This document shows positions 15,070 through 22,554 of a stretch of 53,479 nt of DNA, one piece after another (position 1 is the first letter of the stretch; every line of letters begins with the position of its first letter). Position numbers and translations under genes: made by a program. Below the pieces are notes generated by a model. That model saw only the letters and a program-made list of their open reading frames with translations. It was not told where the DNA came from and searched no databases. Source of the stretch: an uncultured Alistipes sp. (lineage in GTDB: Bacteria; Bacteroidota; Bacteroidia; Bacteroidales; Rikenellaceae); NCBI GenBank assembly GCA_900553175.1, contig USCH01000006.1, positions 1 to 53,479 on the forward strand, written 5' to 3'.

Positions 15070-16617
15070 TCATTCGATGACCTCTTCGAGAGGGGTGCCC
15101 TCGGAGGCGGCCGGAGCCGATATGCCCAACAGCCGTGCCACGGTGGGTGCCACCGAGGTCATCTCCACGCGGCGGTCGATGCGCTGCGGACCGATGCCCG
15201 CGCCGTAGAAGAGGAGCGGCACGGCGGTGTCGTAGCCGTACATCGAGCCGGACGACGAGACGCAGCGTTCGCGCTGCTCGATCCAGCCGGGCTGGAAGTT
15301 GAGGATCACGTCGCCCGAACGGCGGGGATAGAAGCTGTTCTGCATGCGCTGGGCGTAGCCGCTGCCGAAGTAGCTCGTGCGCATGGCCGTGGCGGCCAGC
15401 GCGTGCGACACGCCGTCGAACTGCATGGCGAAGATGGCCACTTCGTTCTGCACGTCGGAGAGGTCGAGTCCCCGCTCGTAGATGAGGTTGTGGTTCAGCC
15501 AGACGGATTTGTCGTTGTAGGCGGTGACCCAGTCGCCGGTGCCGTAGCGCACGTTGAGAAATCCGTTGAGGATCACCTCGAACTGACGGGGGTTGAACCG
15601 CTCCGTCTCCCCGGCGGCCGGGCTGGTGCCGTGGTCCGAGGTGAGGATGACCAGGGCGTCGTCGACCTGCGCGAAGAGGAAGGTCAGAAAGTCGGCCAGA
15701 TCGCGGTCGAGCCGATAATACATGTCCTCGACCTCGACCGATTCGGGGCCGTAGAGCTCGGCGATGCGGCGCGAGGAGTCGAGACAGAGGGTCATGAGGT
15801 CGGTCTTGTCGTCGCTCCCCAGCCCGCACTGGGCGATGAGCTGTTTGGCGAATCCCAGCACGGCCGAGTTGCCGGCGGGCGTGTAGAGCATGCGGTCGAA
15901 ATCGGTTTTCGCGAAGAGGAGGCCCGCTCCCGTCTCGTCGCGCTCCCGTTTCGTGCGGCCCGGCAGGACGATGTCCCAATGGCGGGCGTTGAGGTAGCGG
16001 CTCCGCTCGTGGAGCGTCCGCCATTCGGAGGCGATGTAGGAGAGGTTGTAGCGTTCGCGGTTGCTGCGGGCGACCCATTCGGGCAGTTCGGCGGCGTACC
16101 AGGGCGAGGTCGTCCAGTCGCAGCGCGCGGAGTCGAGCCAGAAGACGTTCTGCGTGCGTCCGCCCGCCACGACGGCCGAAGCGGCTTCGGCGGCCACGGT
16201 GGCCGTGCGGCTGCCCGGCAGCTGCCGGAGGATCGTCTCGCCGAGCGTCGGAGCGAAAAGGCGGTAGGGGCCGGGACCCTGACGGCCGGCCGTCAGGGAG
16301 ACGGCGGCGTTGGTCGTATAGTCCTGCCAGCAGGTGCCGACCACGCCGTGGGTCGAGGGCATGGCGCCCGTCGAGAGCGTGGCGAGCGATACGGGGGTGG
16401 TGGTTTGCTGGCAGTCATAGCGGGCGTCGGTGAAACGGGTGCCGCCCGTCATGAGGCGGCGGAATCCGTCCTCTCCGAAATTCGGTTCGTAGCGTTCCAG
16501 GTCCTCGGCCCGCATCGACCCGACGACGATTTCGACCACGAGCCGGGGGCGGTCCGTCCGGGCATGTATGGCGAGGGTGCCGAGCAACCCGAGAAGCAGC
16601 AGAGTGAGTTTTTTCAT
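15070..16617 (-). CDS. Alkaline-phosphatase-superfamily protein (PafA-like), diverged active site
   Basis: A 515-residue secreted protein (signal peptide about residues 1-19) of the PafA-type alkaline phosphatase family. Family landmarks are present: VVEIVVGSMR at the first metal strand, ARYDCQQTTTPVSLATLSTG (nucleophile region, Thr72-74), HGVVGTCW, the TSDHGTSP metal block, and a second metal region near the C-terminus (FAMQFDGVSHAL, FYPRRSGDV). The first strand reads GSMR where active members read DQMR, so the metal-binding Asp is Gly33. The position normally Asn in GNDW is Thr95. These changes suggest altered chemistry or a pseudoenzyme. It heads the operon with sufE. A -7 box lies 19 bp upstream of the ATG. 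Confidence 0.85.
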   Translation of the reverse strand: MKKLTLLLLGLLGTLAIHARTDRPRLVVEIVVGSMRAEDLERYEPNFGEDGFRRLMTGGTRFTDARYDCQQTTTPVSLATLSTGAMPSTHGVVGTCWQDYTTNAAVSLTAGRQGPGPYRLFAPTLGETILRQLPGSRTATVAAEAASAVVAGGRTQNVFWLDSARCDWTTSPWYAAELPEWVARSNRERYNLSYIASEWRTLHERSRYLNARHWDIVLPGRTKRERDETGAGLLFAKTDFDRMLYTPAGNSAVLGFAKQLIAQCGLGSDDKTDLMTLCLDSSRRIAELYGPESVEVEDMYYRLDRDLADFLTFLFAQVDDALVILTSDHGTSPAAGETERFNPRQFEVILNGFLNVRYGTGDWVTAYNDKSVWLNHNLIYERGLDLSDVQNEVAIFAMQFDGVSHALAATAMRTSYFGSGYAQRMQNSFYPRRSGDVILNFQPGWIEQRERCVSSSGSMYGYDTAVPLLFYGAGIGPQRIDRRVEMTSVAPTVARLLGISAPAASEGTPLEEVIE

Positions 16618-16636
16618 GTTCGGTGTCTCGAAGCGA

Positions 16637-16644
16637 CAAAATTA
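16637..16644 (-). promoter_or_regulatory. -7 box upstream of the PafA-like gene
   Basis: TAATTTTG on the minus strand matches TAnnTTTG and lies 19 nt before the ATG at 16617. No clear TTTG -33 is visible. Confidence 0.55.
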
Positions 16645-16656
16645 CGAAATTAAACG

Positions 16657-17622
16657 CTATTTTCCGCTGCGGAATTGCGCGATTTCCTGCGAAAAATCGA
16701 TGCCGGCGGCGCGCTCCAGTTCGCTCATGCGCGCGATCGTGCGGCGGCACAGCTCCCTGAAGGCTTCGCTTTCGGGGCGCCGCGGCCGGTGGCGGGCCAT
16801 TGCGGCGAGCCGTTCGACCTCGTCGAGCAGCGTGCGCGCCGGGGCAGAGAGGGCCGCTGCGGCGAAACGCTCCCAGATGTACTCCACGGCCTGCGGCGAG
16901 GGGTGCACCAGGTCGTCGGCGTAGAAACGGTAGTCGCGCAGGTCGTCCGTGAGGATTTCGCAGGCGGGAAAGTAGTGCGCGCGGGCGAAACGTTCTGTCA
17001 GCTCGGCGACGGCCACGCGCAGCGTCGCCTTGCTCAGCGAGTTGCCGTCCGGACCGTCGCCCAGGTGGCGCACCGGACTGATCGTGAAGATCACCTCCTT
17101 GCCGGCCAGGGGCCCTGCGAGCAGCTCCGACCATTCGGCGACGATCTCCCCGACGCCGAGCCGTTCGCGCCGGAAAAGCGCTCCGGGCTGTTTGTGGCAG
17201 TTGGCCACGGTCCGGCCGCTTTCGCGCAGGCGGTAGACCCAGGCCGTGCCGAAAGTCACGACGAGGCATCGGGCCGCGGACAGCGAGCGGCGCAGGGCTT
17301 CGCGCGCCTCGTTGCAGCGCCGCAGCGCGACGGCGGGGTCGGGGTCGCTCAGAAGCGTTCCGGCGTCGTAGTGGAACCACCATCCGTCGGCATCGCGGTG
17401 CAGCTCGCCGGCTGTTACGGGTTCGGAGGCCCGGCGCAGGGCCGCGGCGATCGATGCGGGGTTGAACAGCGGTCCGGCGAAGTTGCCTGCGGCCCGCAGT
17501 TTGGCCCGCAGCATCCTTGCGCGCATTTCATCGGCGAAGCACGAGCCGAGCAGCAGCACGGTATCGTCGTAGGAGATGTCGGTGCCGAGCGGCGCGCACT
17601 CTATTTCGGTGCGGAATTCCAT
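16657..17622 (-). CDS. GSCFA-domain protein
   Basis: A 321-residue protein of the GSCFA family, named for the motif LLGSCFADEM seen here at residues 24-33. The family belongs to the SGNH/GDSL-hydrolase-like fold. A later TISPVRHLGDG block and a YRFYADDLVHPS segment (C-terminal Asp/His pair as in SGNH enzymes) are visible, so an esterase or acyltransferase activity is plausible. There is no signal peptide, indicating a cytoplasmic location. The start at 17622 lies 4 nt after a -7 box, and the gene is divergent from ispE. The substrate is unknown. Confidence 0.88.
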   Translation of the reverse strand: MEFRTEIECAPLGTDISYDDTVLLLGSCFADEMRARMLRAKLRAAGNFAGPLFNPASIAAALRRASEPVTAGELHRDADGWWFHYDAGTLLSDPDPAVALRRCNEAREALRRSLSAARCLVVTFGTAWVYRLRESGRTVANCHKQPGALFRRERLGVGEIVAEWSELLAGPLAGKEVIFTISPVRHLGDGPDGNSLSKATLRVAVAELTERFARAHYFPACEILTDDLRDYRFYADDLVHPSPQAVEYIWERFAAAALSAPARTLLDEVERLAAMARHRPRRPESEAFRELCRRTIARMSELERAAGIDFSQEIAQFRSGK

Positions 17623-17626
17623 GACG

Positions 17627-17634
17627 CAAAGGTA
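17627..17634 (-). promoter_or_regulatory. -7 box of the GSCFA gene, 4 nt from the start codon
   Basis: TACCTTTG is followed by CGTC and the ATG on the minus strand, the same arrangement as at ruvB. It suggests a leaderless transcript. Confidence 0.6.
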
Positions 17635-17678
17635 GCGGAATTTCGGAGGAAATTGTTTCGGAATTCGGTTTTTAATCG

Positions 17679-17686
17679 TTAATTTG
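17679..17686 (+). promoter_or_regulatory. Near-consensus -7 box of ispE, 4 nt from the start codon
   Basis: TTAATTTG differs from TAnnTTTG at one position and is followed by CAGC and the ispE ATG at 17691. It has the same 4-nt geometry as ruvB and the GSCFA gene. Confidence 0.45.
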
Positions 17687-17690
17687 CAGC

Positions 17691-18503
17691 ATGATTCTCC
17701 GAGCGAACTGTAAGATCAATCTGGGACTGGACATCCTGCGCCGCCGTGCGGACGGCTTCCATGATCTCGAAACCGTGATGTTGCCCGTCGCAGGGCTTTT
17801 CGATGAGGTGGAGGTGACGCGCCGCGCCGCATCGGGCGCGAAGTTCCGTTGCGAGGGGCTCGCCGTGGATTGCGCGCCCGACGACAATCTGTGCCTCAAG
17901 GCTTTCCGTCTGATGCGCGACCGCTACGGCGTCGACGGCGCGGAGATCCGGCTCGTCAAGCAGGTGCCCTTCGGCGCCGGGCTGGGGGGCGGATCGGCGG
18001 ATGCGACGGCCGTGTTGCTGGCCCTCGACGAACTCTTTGCGCTGCATCTTGCGGAGGAGGAGCTGATCGCCTGTGCGGCGGCGCTCGGCAGCGATACGGC
18101 GTTCTTCGTCCGAAACGTCCCGCAGCTGTGCACCGGACGCGGCGAGGTGATGGAGCCTTTCCCGGTCGGTCTGGAGGGGCTGGCGCTCGTCATTGTCAAA
18201 CCCGACGAAGGGGTCTCGACGCGCGAAGCCTATGCCGGAGTGACGCCGCACGTGCCGCGGATGCCGCTCGCCGAACGGCTTCGGCGCCCCGTGGCGGAGT
18301 GGCAGGGGCTGGTGACCAACGATTTCGAGCCGTCGGTCTTTGCGGCGCATCCCGCCATCCGCGCCGTCCGGGATTCGCTGCTGGCTGCCGGGGCGCTCTA
18401 CGCCTCGATGTCGGGCAGCGGTTCGGCCGTCTACGCGCTGTTCGACGACTTCGAAAAAGCAGAGCGCCTGCGCAGGCAGACGCCCTGGGTCTTTCGGTTG
18501 TAA
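17691..18503 (+). CDS. ispE: 4-diphosphocytidyl-2-C-methyl-D-erythritol kinase (MEP pathway)
   Basis: A 270-residue GHMP-family kinase that phosphorylates the 2-hydroxyl of CDP-ME in the non-mevalonate isoprenoid pathway. It shows the substrate Lys8 in ANCKINLGL, the ATP loop PFGAGLGGGSADA (residues 93-105), the catalytic Asp in GSDTAFFV, and the C-terminal MSGSGSAVYALF motif. Length is normal (about 265-290 in the family). The ATG at 17691 is preceded immediately by a -7-like box. It is divergent from the GSCFA gene and is followed by a GC-rich repeat cluster rather than another plus-strand gene. Confidence 0.97.
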   Translation: MILRANCKINLGLDILRRRADGFHDLETVMLPVAGLFDEVEVTRRAASGAKFRCEGLAVDCAPDDNLCLKAFRLMRDRYGVDGAEIRLVKQVPFGAGLGGGSADATAVLLALDELFALHLAEEELIACAAALGSDTAFFVRNVPQLCTGRGEVMEPFPVGLEGLALVIVKPDEGVSTREAYAGVTPHVPRMPLAERLRRPVAEWQGLVTNDFEPSVFAAHPAIRAVRDSLLAAGALYASMSGSGSAVYALFDDFEKAERLRRQTPWVFRL

Positions 18504-18541
18504 GGAACCACTCTTTGCGGAGGGTCCCTTCGCGTGCGGCT

Positions 18542-18680
18542 CCGGCAGCCGTTCGCGTGCAGGGACTTTCCGCTGTCGGCAGTCGTTCGGGATCGGAATC
18601 TTTCGTGTGCGGCGGCCGTTCGTTGTCGGCGGCCGTTCGGGATCGGAACCTTTCGCTGCTGCCGGCAGCCGTTCGCGTGC
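18542..18680. repeat. Degenerate direct repeats between ispE and rpiB
   Basis: CCGGCAGCCGTTCGCGTGC occurs at 18542-18560 and again at 18662-18680. CGTTCGGGATCGGAA followed by a pyrimidine and CTTTCG occurs near 18584-18605 and 18634-18655. Partial copies built on the same GTTCG core fill the rest. The cluster occupies most of the 185-bp convergent intergenic region and has no open frame or clear terminator. Confidence 0.7.
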
Positions 18681-18688
18681 GGCCGACG

Positions 18689-19129
18689 CTACTTGCAGGC
18701 GACCGCCATCTTCTCCACCCGCCTCTCGTGGCGCCCGCCCTCGAATTCGGCCGCGAGGAACGCGTCGAGGATGGCCACGGCTTCGTCGTTGGTGATGAAG
18801 CGCGCCGGCAGTACGAGCACGTTGGCGTCGTTGTGGCGGCGGATCAGCGAAGCCACTTCCGGCTCCCAGCACAGCCCGGCACGAACACCTTGATGCTTGT
18901 TGAGCGTCATGGCCATGCCTTCGCCCGAGCCGCAGAGCCCGATGCCGCGCTCCAGCTCGCCCTTTTCGATGGCTTCGGCCAGCGGATGGGCGAAGTCGGG
19001 GTAGTCGACGCTTTCGGGCGAGTGGGTGCCGAAGTCGAGCACCTCGCAGCCCATGGCGCTGAGGTAGCCCACCAGAAACTCTTTCATTTCGTAGCCCGCA
19101 TGGTCGCAGGCGATTCCTATCTTTTTCAT
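18689..19129 (-). CDS. rpiB: Ribose-5-phosphate isomerase B
   Basis: A 146-residue enzyme interconverting ribose-5-phosphate and ribulose-5-phosphate in the pentose phosphate pathway. It carries the N-terminal ACDHAGYEMK phosphate/substrate motif with Asp9-His10 and the catalytic Cys66 in GLCGSGEGM. The NKHQGVRAGLCW block and the C-terminal arginines of GGRHERRV are also present. The length is typical of the LacA/LacB/RpiB family. It lies 67 bp downstream of typA on the same strand, with a probable terminator in between. It is convergent with ispE across a repeat cluster. Confidence 0.97.
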   Translation of the reverse strand: MKKIGIACDHAGYEMKEFLVGYLSAMGCEVLDFGTHSPESVDYPDFAHPLAEAIEKGELERGIGLCGSGEGMAMTLNKHQGVRAGLCWEPEVASLIRRHNDANVLVLPARFITNDEAVAILDAFLAAEFEGGRHERRVEKMAVACK

Positions 19130-19158
19130 CGTTTTCGGTTTTGAGGGACAATCGTTTC

Positions 19159-19193
19159 AAAAAACGCTCCGTCATCCGGCTGCGGGGCGGAAC
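19159..19193 (-). terminator. Possible terminator of typA
   Basis: On the minus strand an imperfect GC-rich stem (CGTTCCG pairing with CGGAGCG, one G-T wobble) is followed by a run of six T, just after the typA stop. Confidence 0.5.
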
Positions 19194-19196
19194 GTG

Positions 19197-20999
19197 CTAT
19201 TTCGAGGCCCGTTTGCGGTCGACCTCGTGCAGCAGAATCTTGCGCAGACGCATCGCGTGGGGCGTGACTTCGACGTATTCGTCCTCCTTGATGTATTCGA
19301 GCGCCTCCTCGAGCGTGAAGACCTTGGGCGGCACGATCACGGCCTTGTCGTCCGACCCCGAAGCGCGCATGTTGGTGAGCTGCTTCGACTTGGTGACGTT
19401 GACCGTGATGTCGTTCTGGCGCGTGTGCTCGCCGATGACCTGCCCTTCGTAGACCTGATCCATGGGGTTGATGAAGAAGCGGCCGCGGTCTTGCAGCTTG
19501 TCGATCGAATAGGCATAGGCCGTGCCCGTCTCGCCCGAGATGATCGACCCGTTGGTGCGCATCTCGATGTCGCCCACCCACGGTTCGAAATCCTTGAGCC
19601 GGTGGGTCATGATCGCCTCGCCGGCCGTGGCGGTGAGCATGTTCGACCTCAGGCCGATGATGCCGCGCGAGGGGATCGAAAACTCCAGCCGCACGCGGTC
19701 GCCGTTGGAGGCCATGTTCGTAAGCGTGCCCTTGCGTTTGGTGGTCAGCTCGATGACCGTGCCGGAGTGCTCCTCGGGGCAGTCGACGGTCATCTCCTCG
19801 ATGGGTTCGCACTTCCGTCCGTCGATCTCCTTGACGATCACGCGGGGCTGGCCCACCTGCAATTCGTAGCCCTCGCGGCGCATGGTCTCGATGAGAACCG
19901 AGAGGTGCAGCACGCCGCGGCCGAAGACGTTGAACGAGTCGGCCGACGGGCCCGGCGTCACGCGCAGGGCGAGGTTTTTCTCCAGCTCGCGGTCGAGACG
20001 CTCCTTGATGTGGCGCGAGGTGACGTATTTGCCGTCCTTGCCGAAGAAGGGCGAGTTGTTGATCGTGAAGAGCATCGACATGGTGGGTTCGTCGATGGCG
20101 ATGGGCGGCAGCGGCTCGGGATTCTCGTAGTCGCAGATCGTGTCGCCGATCTCGAAGCCCTCGATGCCCATGATGGCGCAGATTTCGCCGCACGGCACCT
20201 CGTCGACCTTCTTCTTTCCGAGCCCCTCGAAGATCATCAGCTCCTTGATCTTGGTTTTCTGCATCGTCACCCCGTCGCGCTTGGCCAGCGTGACGTTCTG
20301 CCCGGCCCGGAGCGAGCCGCGCGTGACCTTGCCCACGGCAATGCGGCCCGTGTAGGACGAATATTCGAGCGAGGTGATGAGCATCTGGGGCGTGCCCTCG
20401 ACGACGGCCGGTTCGGGGATTTCGTCGATGATGGCGTCCAGCAAAGGCACGATCGAGTCGGTGGGCTCGTTCCACTTGTGGGACATCCAGCCCTGCTTGG
20501 CCGAGCCGTAGATGGTCTTGTAGTCGAGCTGCTCCTCGGTGGCGTCGAGCGAGAACATCAGGTCGAAGACCTGCTCGTTGACCACTTCGGGGCGGCAGTT
20601 GGGTTTGTCGACCTTGTTGACCACGACGATGGGTTTCTTGCCCAGCGCGAGGGCCTTCTGCAAGACGAAACGCGTCTGCGGCATGGTGCCCTCGAAAGCG
20701 TCGACCAGCAGCAGCACGCCGTCGCACATGTTCAGCACGCGCTCGACCTCGCCGCCGAAATCGGCGTGGCCCGGGGTGTCGATGATGTTGATCTTGTAGT
20801 CCTTATAGATGACCGAAACGTTTTTCGAAAGGATCGTGATGCCCCGTTCGCGTTCCAGATCGTTGTTGTCCAGTATGAGTTCGCCGCTCGGTTTGGCGTT
20901 GTCGCGCAGGATGTGGCCGGCCAGAATCATCTTGTCGACGAGCGTGGTCTTGCCATGGTCGACGTGGGCGATGATGGCGATGTTGCGCAGTTTTTGCAT
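19197..20999 (-). CDS. typA: Ribosome-associated translational GTPase TypA/BipA
   Basis: A 600-residue translation-factor GTPase acting at the ribosome under stress and in 50S assembly. The G domain has AHVDHGKTTL (G1), the switch region with RGITI, DTPGHADFGGEVE (G3) and NKVDKP (G4). An EF-Tu-like beta-barrel, an EF-G domain III/V-like region (RVRLEFSIPSRGIIGLRS) and the TypA-specific C-terminal domain ending in MRLRKILLHE follow. Length and motifs are complete. A -7 box lies 19 nt upstream of the start. It is divergent from aroB. Confidence 0.98.
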   Translation of the reverse strand: MQKLRNIAIIAHVDHGKTTLVDKMILAGHILRDNAKPSGELILDNNDLERERGITILSKNVSVIYKDYKINIIDTPGHADFGGEVERVLNMCDGVLLLVDAFEGTMPQTRFVLQKALALGKKPIVVVNKVDKPNCRPEVVNEQVFDLMFSLDATEEQLDYKTIYGSAKQGWMSHKWNEPTDSIVPLLDAIIDEIPEPAVVEGTPQMLITSLEYSSYTGRIAVGKVTRGSLRAGQNVTLAKRDGVTMQKTKIKELMIFEGLGKKKVDEVPCGEICAIMGIEGFEIGDTICDYENPEPLPPIAIDEPTMSMLFTINNSPFFGKDGKYVTSRHIKERLDRELEKNLALRVTPGPSADSFNVFGRGVLHLSVLIETMRREGYELQVGQPRVIVKEIDGRKCEPIEEMTVDCPEEHSGTVIELTTKRKGTLTNMASNGDRVRLEFSIPSRGIIGLRSNMLTATAGEAIMTHRLKDFEPWVGDIEMRTNGSIISGETGTAYAYSIDKLQDRGRFFINPMDQVYEGQVIGEHTRQNDITVNVTKSKQLTNMRASGSDDKAVIVPPKVFTLEEALEYIKEDEYVEVTPHAMRLRKILLHEVDRKRASK

Positions 21000-21018
21000 A
21001 GAAACGTGATTTATGCCG

Positions 21019-21026
21019 CAAAGGTA
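21019..21026 (-). promoter_or_regulatory. -7 box upstream of typA
   Basis: TACCTTTG on the minus strand matches TAnnTTTG, 19 nt before the ATG at 20999. A TTTG -33 at the usual spacing is not seen. Confidence 0.6.
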
Positions 21027-21048
21027 ACAAATTCCGCGGAAATTATCT

Positions 21049-21056
21049 TAAATTTG
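21049..21056 (+). promoter_or_regulatory. -7 box upstream of aroB
   Basis: TAAATTTG matches TAnnTTTG and precedes the aroB ATG at 21082 by 25 nt. No TTTG is seen 19-21 bp upstream. Confidence 0.55.
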
Positions 21057-21081
21057 CCCGTATCCTATAAAGTTTCGCATC

Positions 21082-22095
21082 ATGATTCCAGCCTTCCATG
21101 TCCGCCGGCAAAGCGAGGTCTACATCGGTTCGGCAGCCGAGATGCTGCCCGGTCTCGTGCCCGAGGGGCGCACGGTCGTCGTCACCGATTCCCATGTCGA
21201 CCGCCTGTGGGGTCCGCTGCTGGAGCCTTACGAGCGGGTGCTCATCGGCACGGGCGAGGAGATCAAGACCTTGCAGACGGCGGGCGACCTTTACCGGCGT
21301 TTCATCGGGATGGGCGTCGACCGCAAGACGTTCGTGCTGGGGGTCGGCGGCGGCATCGTCACCGACATCGCGGGTTTCGTCGCTTCGACCTATATGCGGG
21401 GGCTGGAGTTCGGTTTCGTCTCGACGACGCTGCTGGGGCAGGTCGATGCTTCGGTGGGCGGCAAGAACGGGGTGAATGTCGACGGCTACAAGAACATGGC
21501 GGGCACCTTCAGCCAGCCGCGGTTCGTCGTGTGCGATCCCGCGATGCTGCGCACGCTGCCCGACCGCGAGTTCCGGGCCGGCCTGGCCGAGGCGGTCAAG
21601 GCGGCCGTGATCGCCGACGAGGGCCTGTTCGCCCGGCTCGAGCGGAGCTCGTTCGACGAGCTGCGCCGCGACGGCGACCTGCTCTCCGATGTCGTGTCGG
21701 CGTCGATCCGTGTCAAGGCCGACATCGTGGAGCGCGACGAGCGCGAGACGGGCGAGCGGCGCAAGCTCAACCTGGGCCATACGCTTGCCCATGCCATCGA
21801 GAAGTGCTCTTCGCGCATGAACCACGGCGAAGCGGTGGCCGCGGGCATGTCGCTCATCGCCGGAGCGGCCGTGCGGCTCGGAACGCTCGCGGCTGCCGAC
21901 CGCGACCGGATCGACGCGCTGCTCCGCAAGCTGGGCTTCGAGCTGGAACCCCCCGTCGACGTGCGGCGTCTGTTGGGCGAGGTCGGCAAGGACAAGAAGC
22001 ATGAAAACGACCTGCTGCGGATCGTGCTTCCCCGGGGCATCGGCGACTGCGAGGTGCGTCCCATGAACGTGGACGATTTCGCCGCGCTCTTCTGA
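21082..22095 (+). CDS. aroB: 3-dehydroquinate synthase (shikimate pathway)
   Basis: A 337-residue NAD- and metal-dependent enzyme that converts DAHP to 3-dehydroquinate in aromatic amino acid synthesis. It shows GVGGGIVTDIAGFVAS (nucleotide site), the STTLLGQVDASVGGKNGVN catalytic block, EAVKAAVI with the metal Glu, and the metal histidines in NLGHTLAHAIE and MNHGEAVAAGM. It is slightly shorter than the E. coli enzyme (362) but complete in motifs. It is divergent from typA. No other aro genes are nearby. The 459 bp after its stop holds no clear gene. Confidence 0.97.
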   Translation: MIPAFHVRRQSEVYIGSAAEMLPGLVPEGRTVVVTDSHVDRLWGPLLEPYERVLIGTGEEIKTLQTAGDLYRRFIGMGVDRKTFVLGVGGGIVTDIAGFVASTYMRGLEFGFVSTTLLGQVDASVGGKNGVNVDGYKNMAGTFSQPRFVVCDPAMLRTLPDREFRAGLAEAVKAAVIADEGLFARLERSSFDELRRDGDLLSDVVSASIRVKADIVERDERETGERRKLNLGHTLAHAIEKCSSRMNHGEAVAAGMSLIAGAAVRLGTLAAADRDRIDALLRKLGFELEPPVDVRRLLGEVGKDKKHENDLLRIVLPRGIGDCEVRPMNVDDFAALF

Positions 22096-22372
22096 TCTTC
22101 GTTCCGGCAGATACTGTCCGGACCCTCTTTCCCGGAGCTTCTCTGCTTTCCGCCGCGCTCCTTGCTGCGTGGCGGGTGCTGTTCCGTCTTGCTCTGCGTC
22201 CTTCGCGCTGTCCGGCAAGCGCTGATCCGTTTTCCGGCAGGCCCTCTCCGCGCGGCGGACGGAAGAAGTGCTCCCGGCCCGAACAATTCGGGCCGGGAGC
22301 TTCGGCAGTTGCGTCACGATTCGTGCTCGGCTGTTTTTTTGTTGATTATTGGTTGTTTTTATGGATTTGCTG

Positions 22373-22389
22373 CAAAGATACCCCCCCCC
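22373..22389 (-). promoter_or_regulatory. -7 box TATCTTTG directly preceded by nine G
   Basis: On the minus strand nine G (22389 to 22381) run straight into a perfect TAnnTTTG box. A TTTG occurs only 12 bp upstream of the -7, so the -33 is not convincing. Transcription would run into A/T-rich sequence and then the 14-bp hairpin about 65-95 nt on, with no protein gene. It is a candidate promoter for a small RNA. Confidence 0.4.
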
Positions 22390-22498
22390 TCGCAAATTTT
22401 GGACCGAATTATGTCCTAAAGGGATTGTTTTGCGACTTTTCGGAATATTTTTACGGGAAAAATTCGATGACCGGAAATTTTTCGGTGCTTTGTCTTAA

Positions 22499-22534
22499 AA
22501 GAGAGCGGCTTCTTGCGAAAGAAGCCGCTCTCTT
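22499..22534 (-). terminator. Strong terminator of the modular lipoprotein gene
   Basis: A perfect 16-bp stem (arm AAGAGAGCGGCTTCTT) with a 4-nt loop, followed on the minus strand by a short T run, lies 20 bp after the stop of the 22555-25806 gene. Confidence 0.9.
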
Positions 22535-22554
22535 GAAAATCCATCGAACAAAAC

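Larger units (their letters stand above)
22096..22554. other. 459-bp intergenic region with hairpin, -7 box, G9 tract and terminator
   Basis: No convincing protein gene. A perfect 14-bp stem with a 3-nt loop lies at 22270-22300 (arm GCTCCCGGCCCGAA); no T run follows it on either strand. A/T-rich sequence at 22325-22380 ends in a minus-strand TATCTTTG (22373-22380) that abuts nine G (22381-22389). A 45-codon plus-strand frame from 22360 crosses the tract, but its codon use is unlike the genes and I do not call it. The terminator of the downstream lipoprotein gene closes the region. Confidence 0.6.

Noticed and set aside
19194..22004. A 936-codon plus-strand frame spanning typA antisense and aroB out of frame
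   Set aside because: It reads through the antisense of typA and then a wrong frame of aroB; both real genes are certain.
22360..22497. A 45-codon plus-strand frame crossing the C9 tract
   Set aside because: Its codon use is unlike the genes here, it resembles no family I know, and it lies over a minus-strand promoter box. Left as part of the intergenic description.
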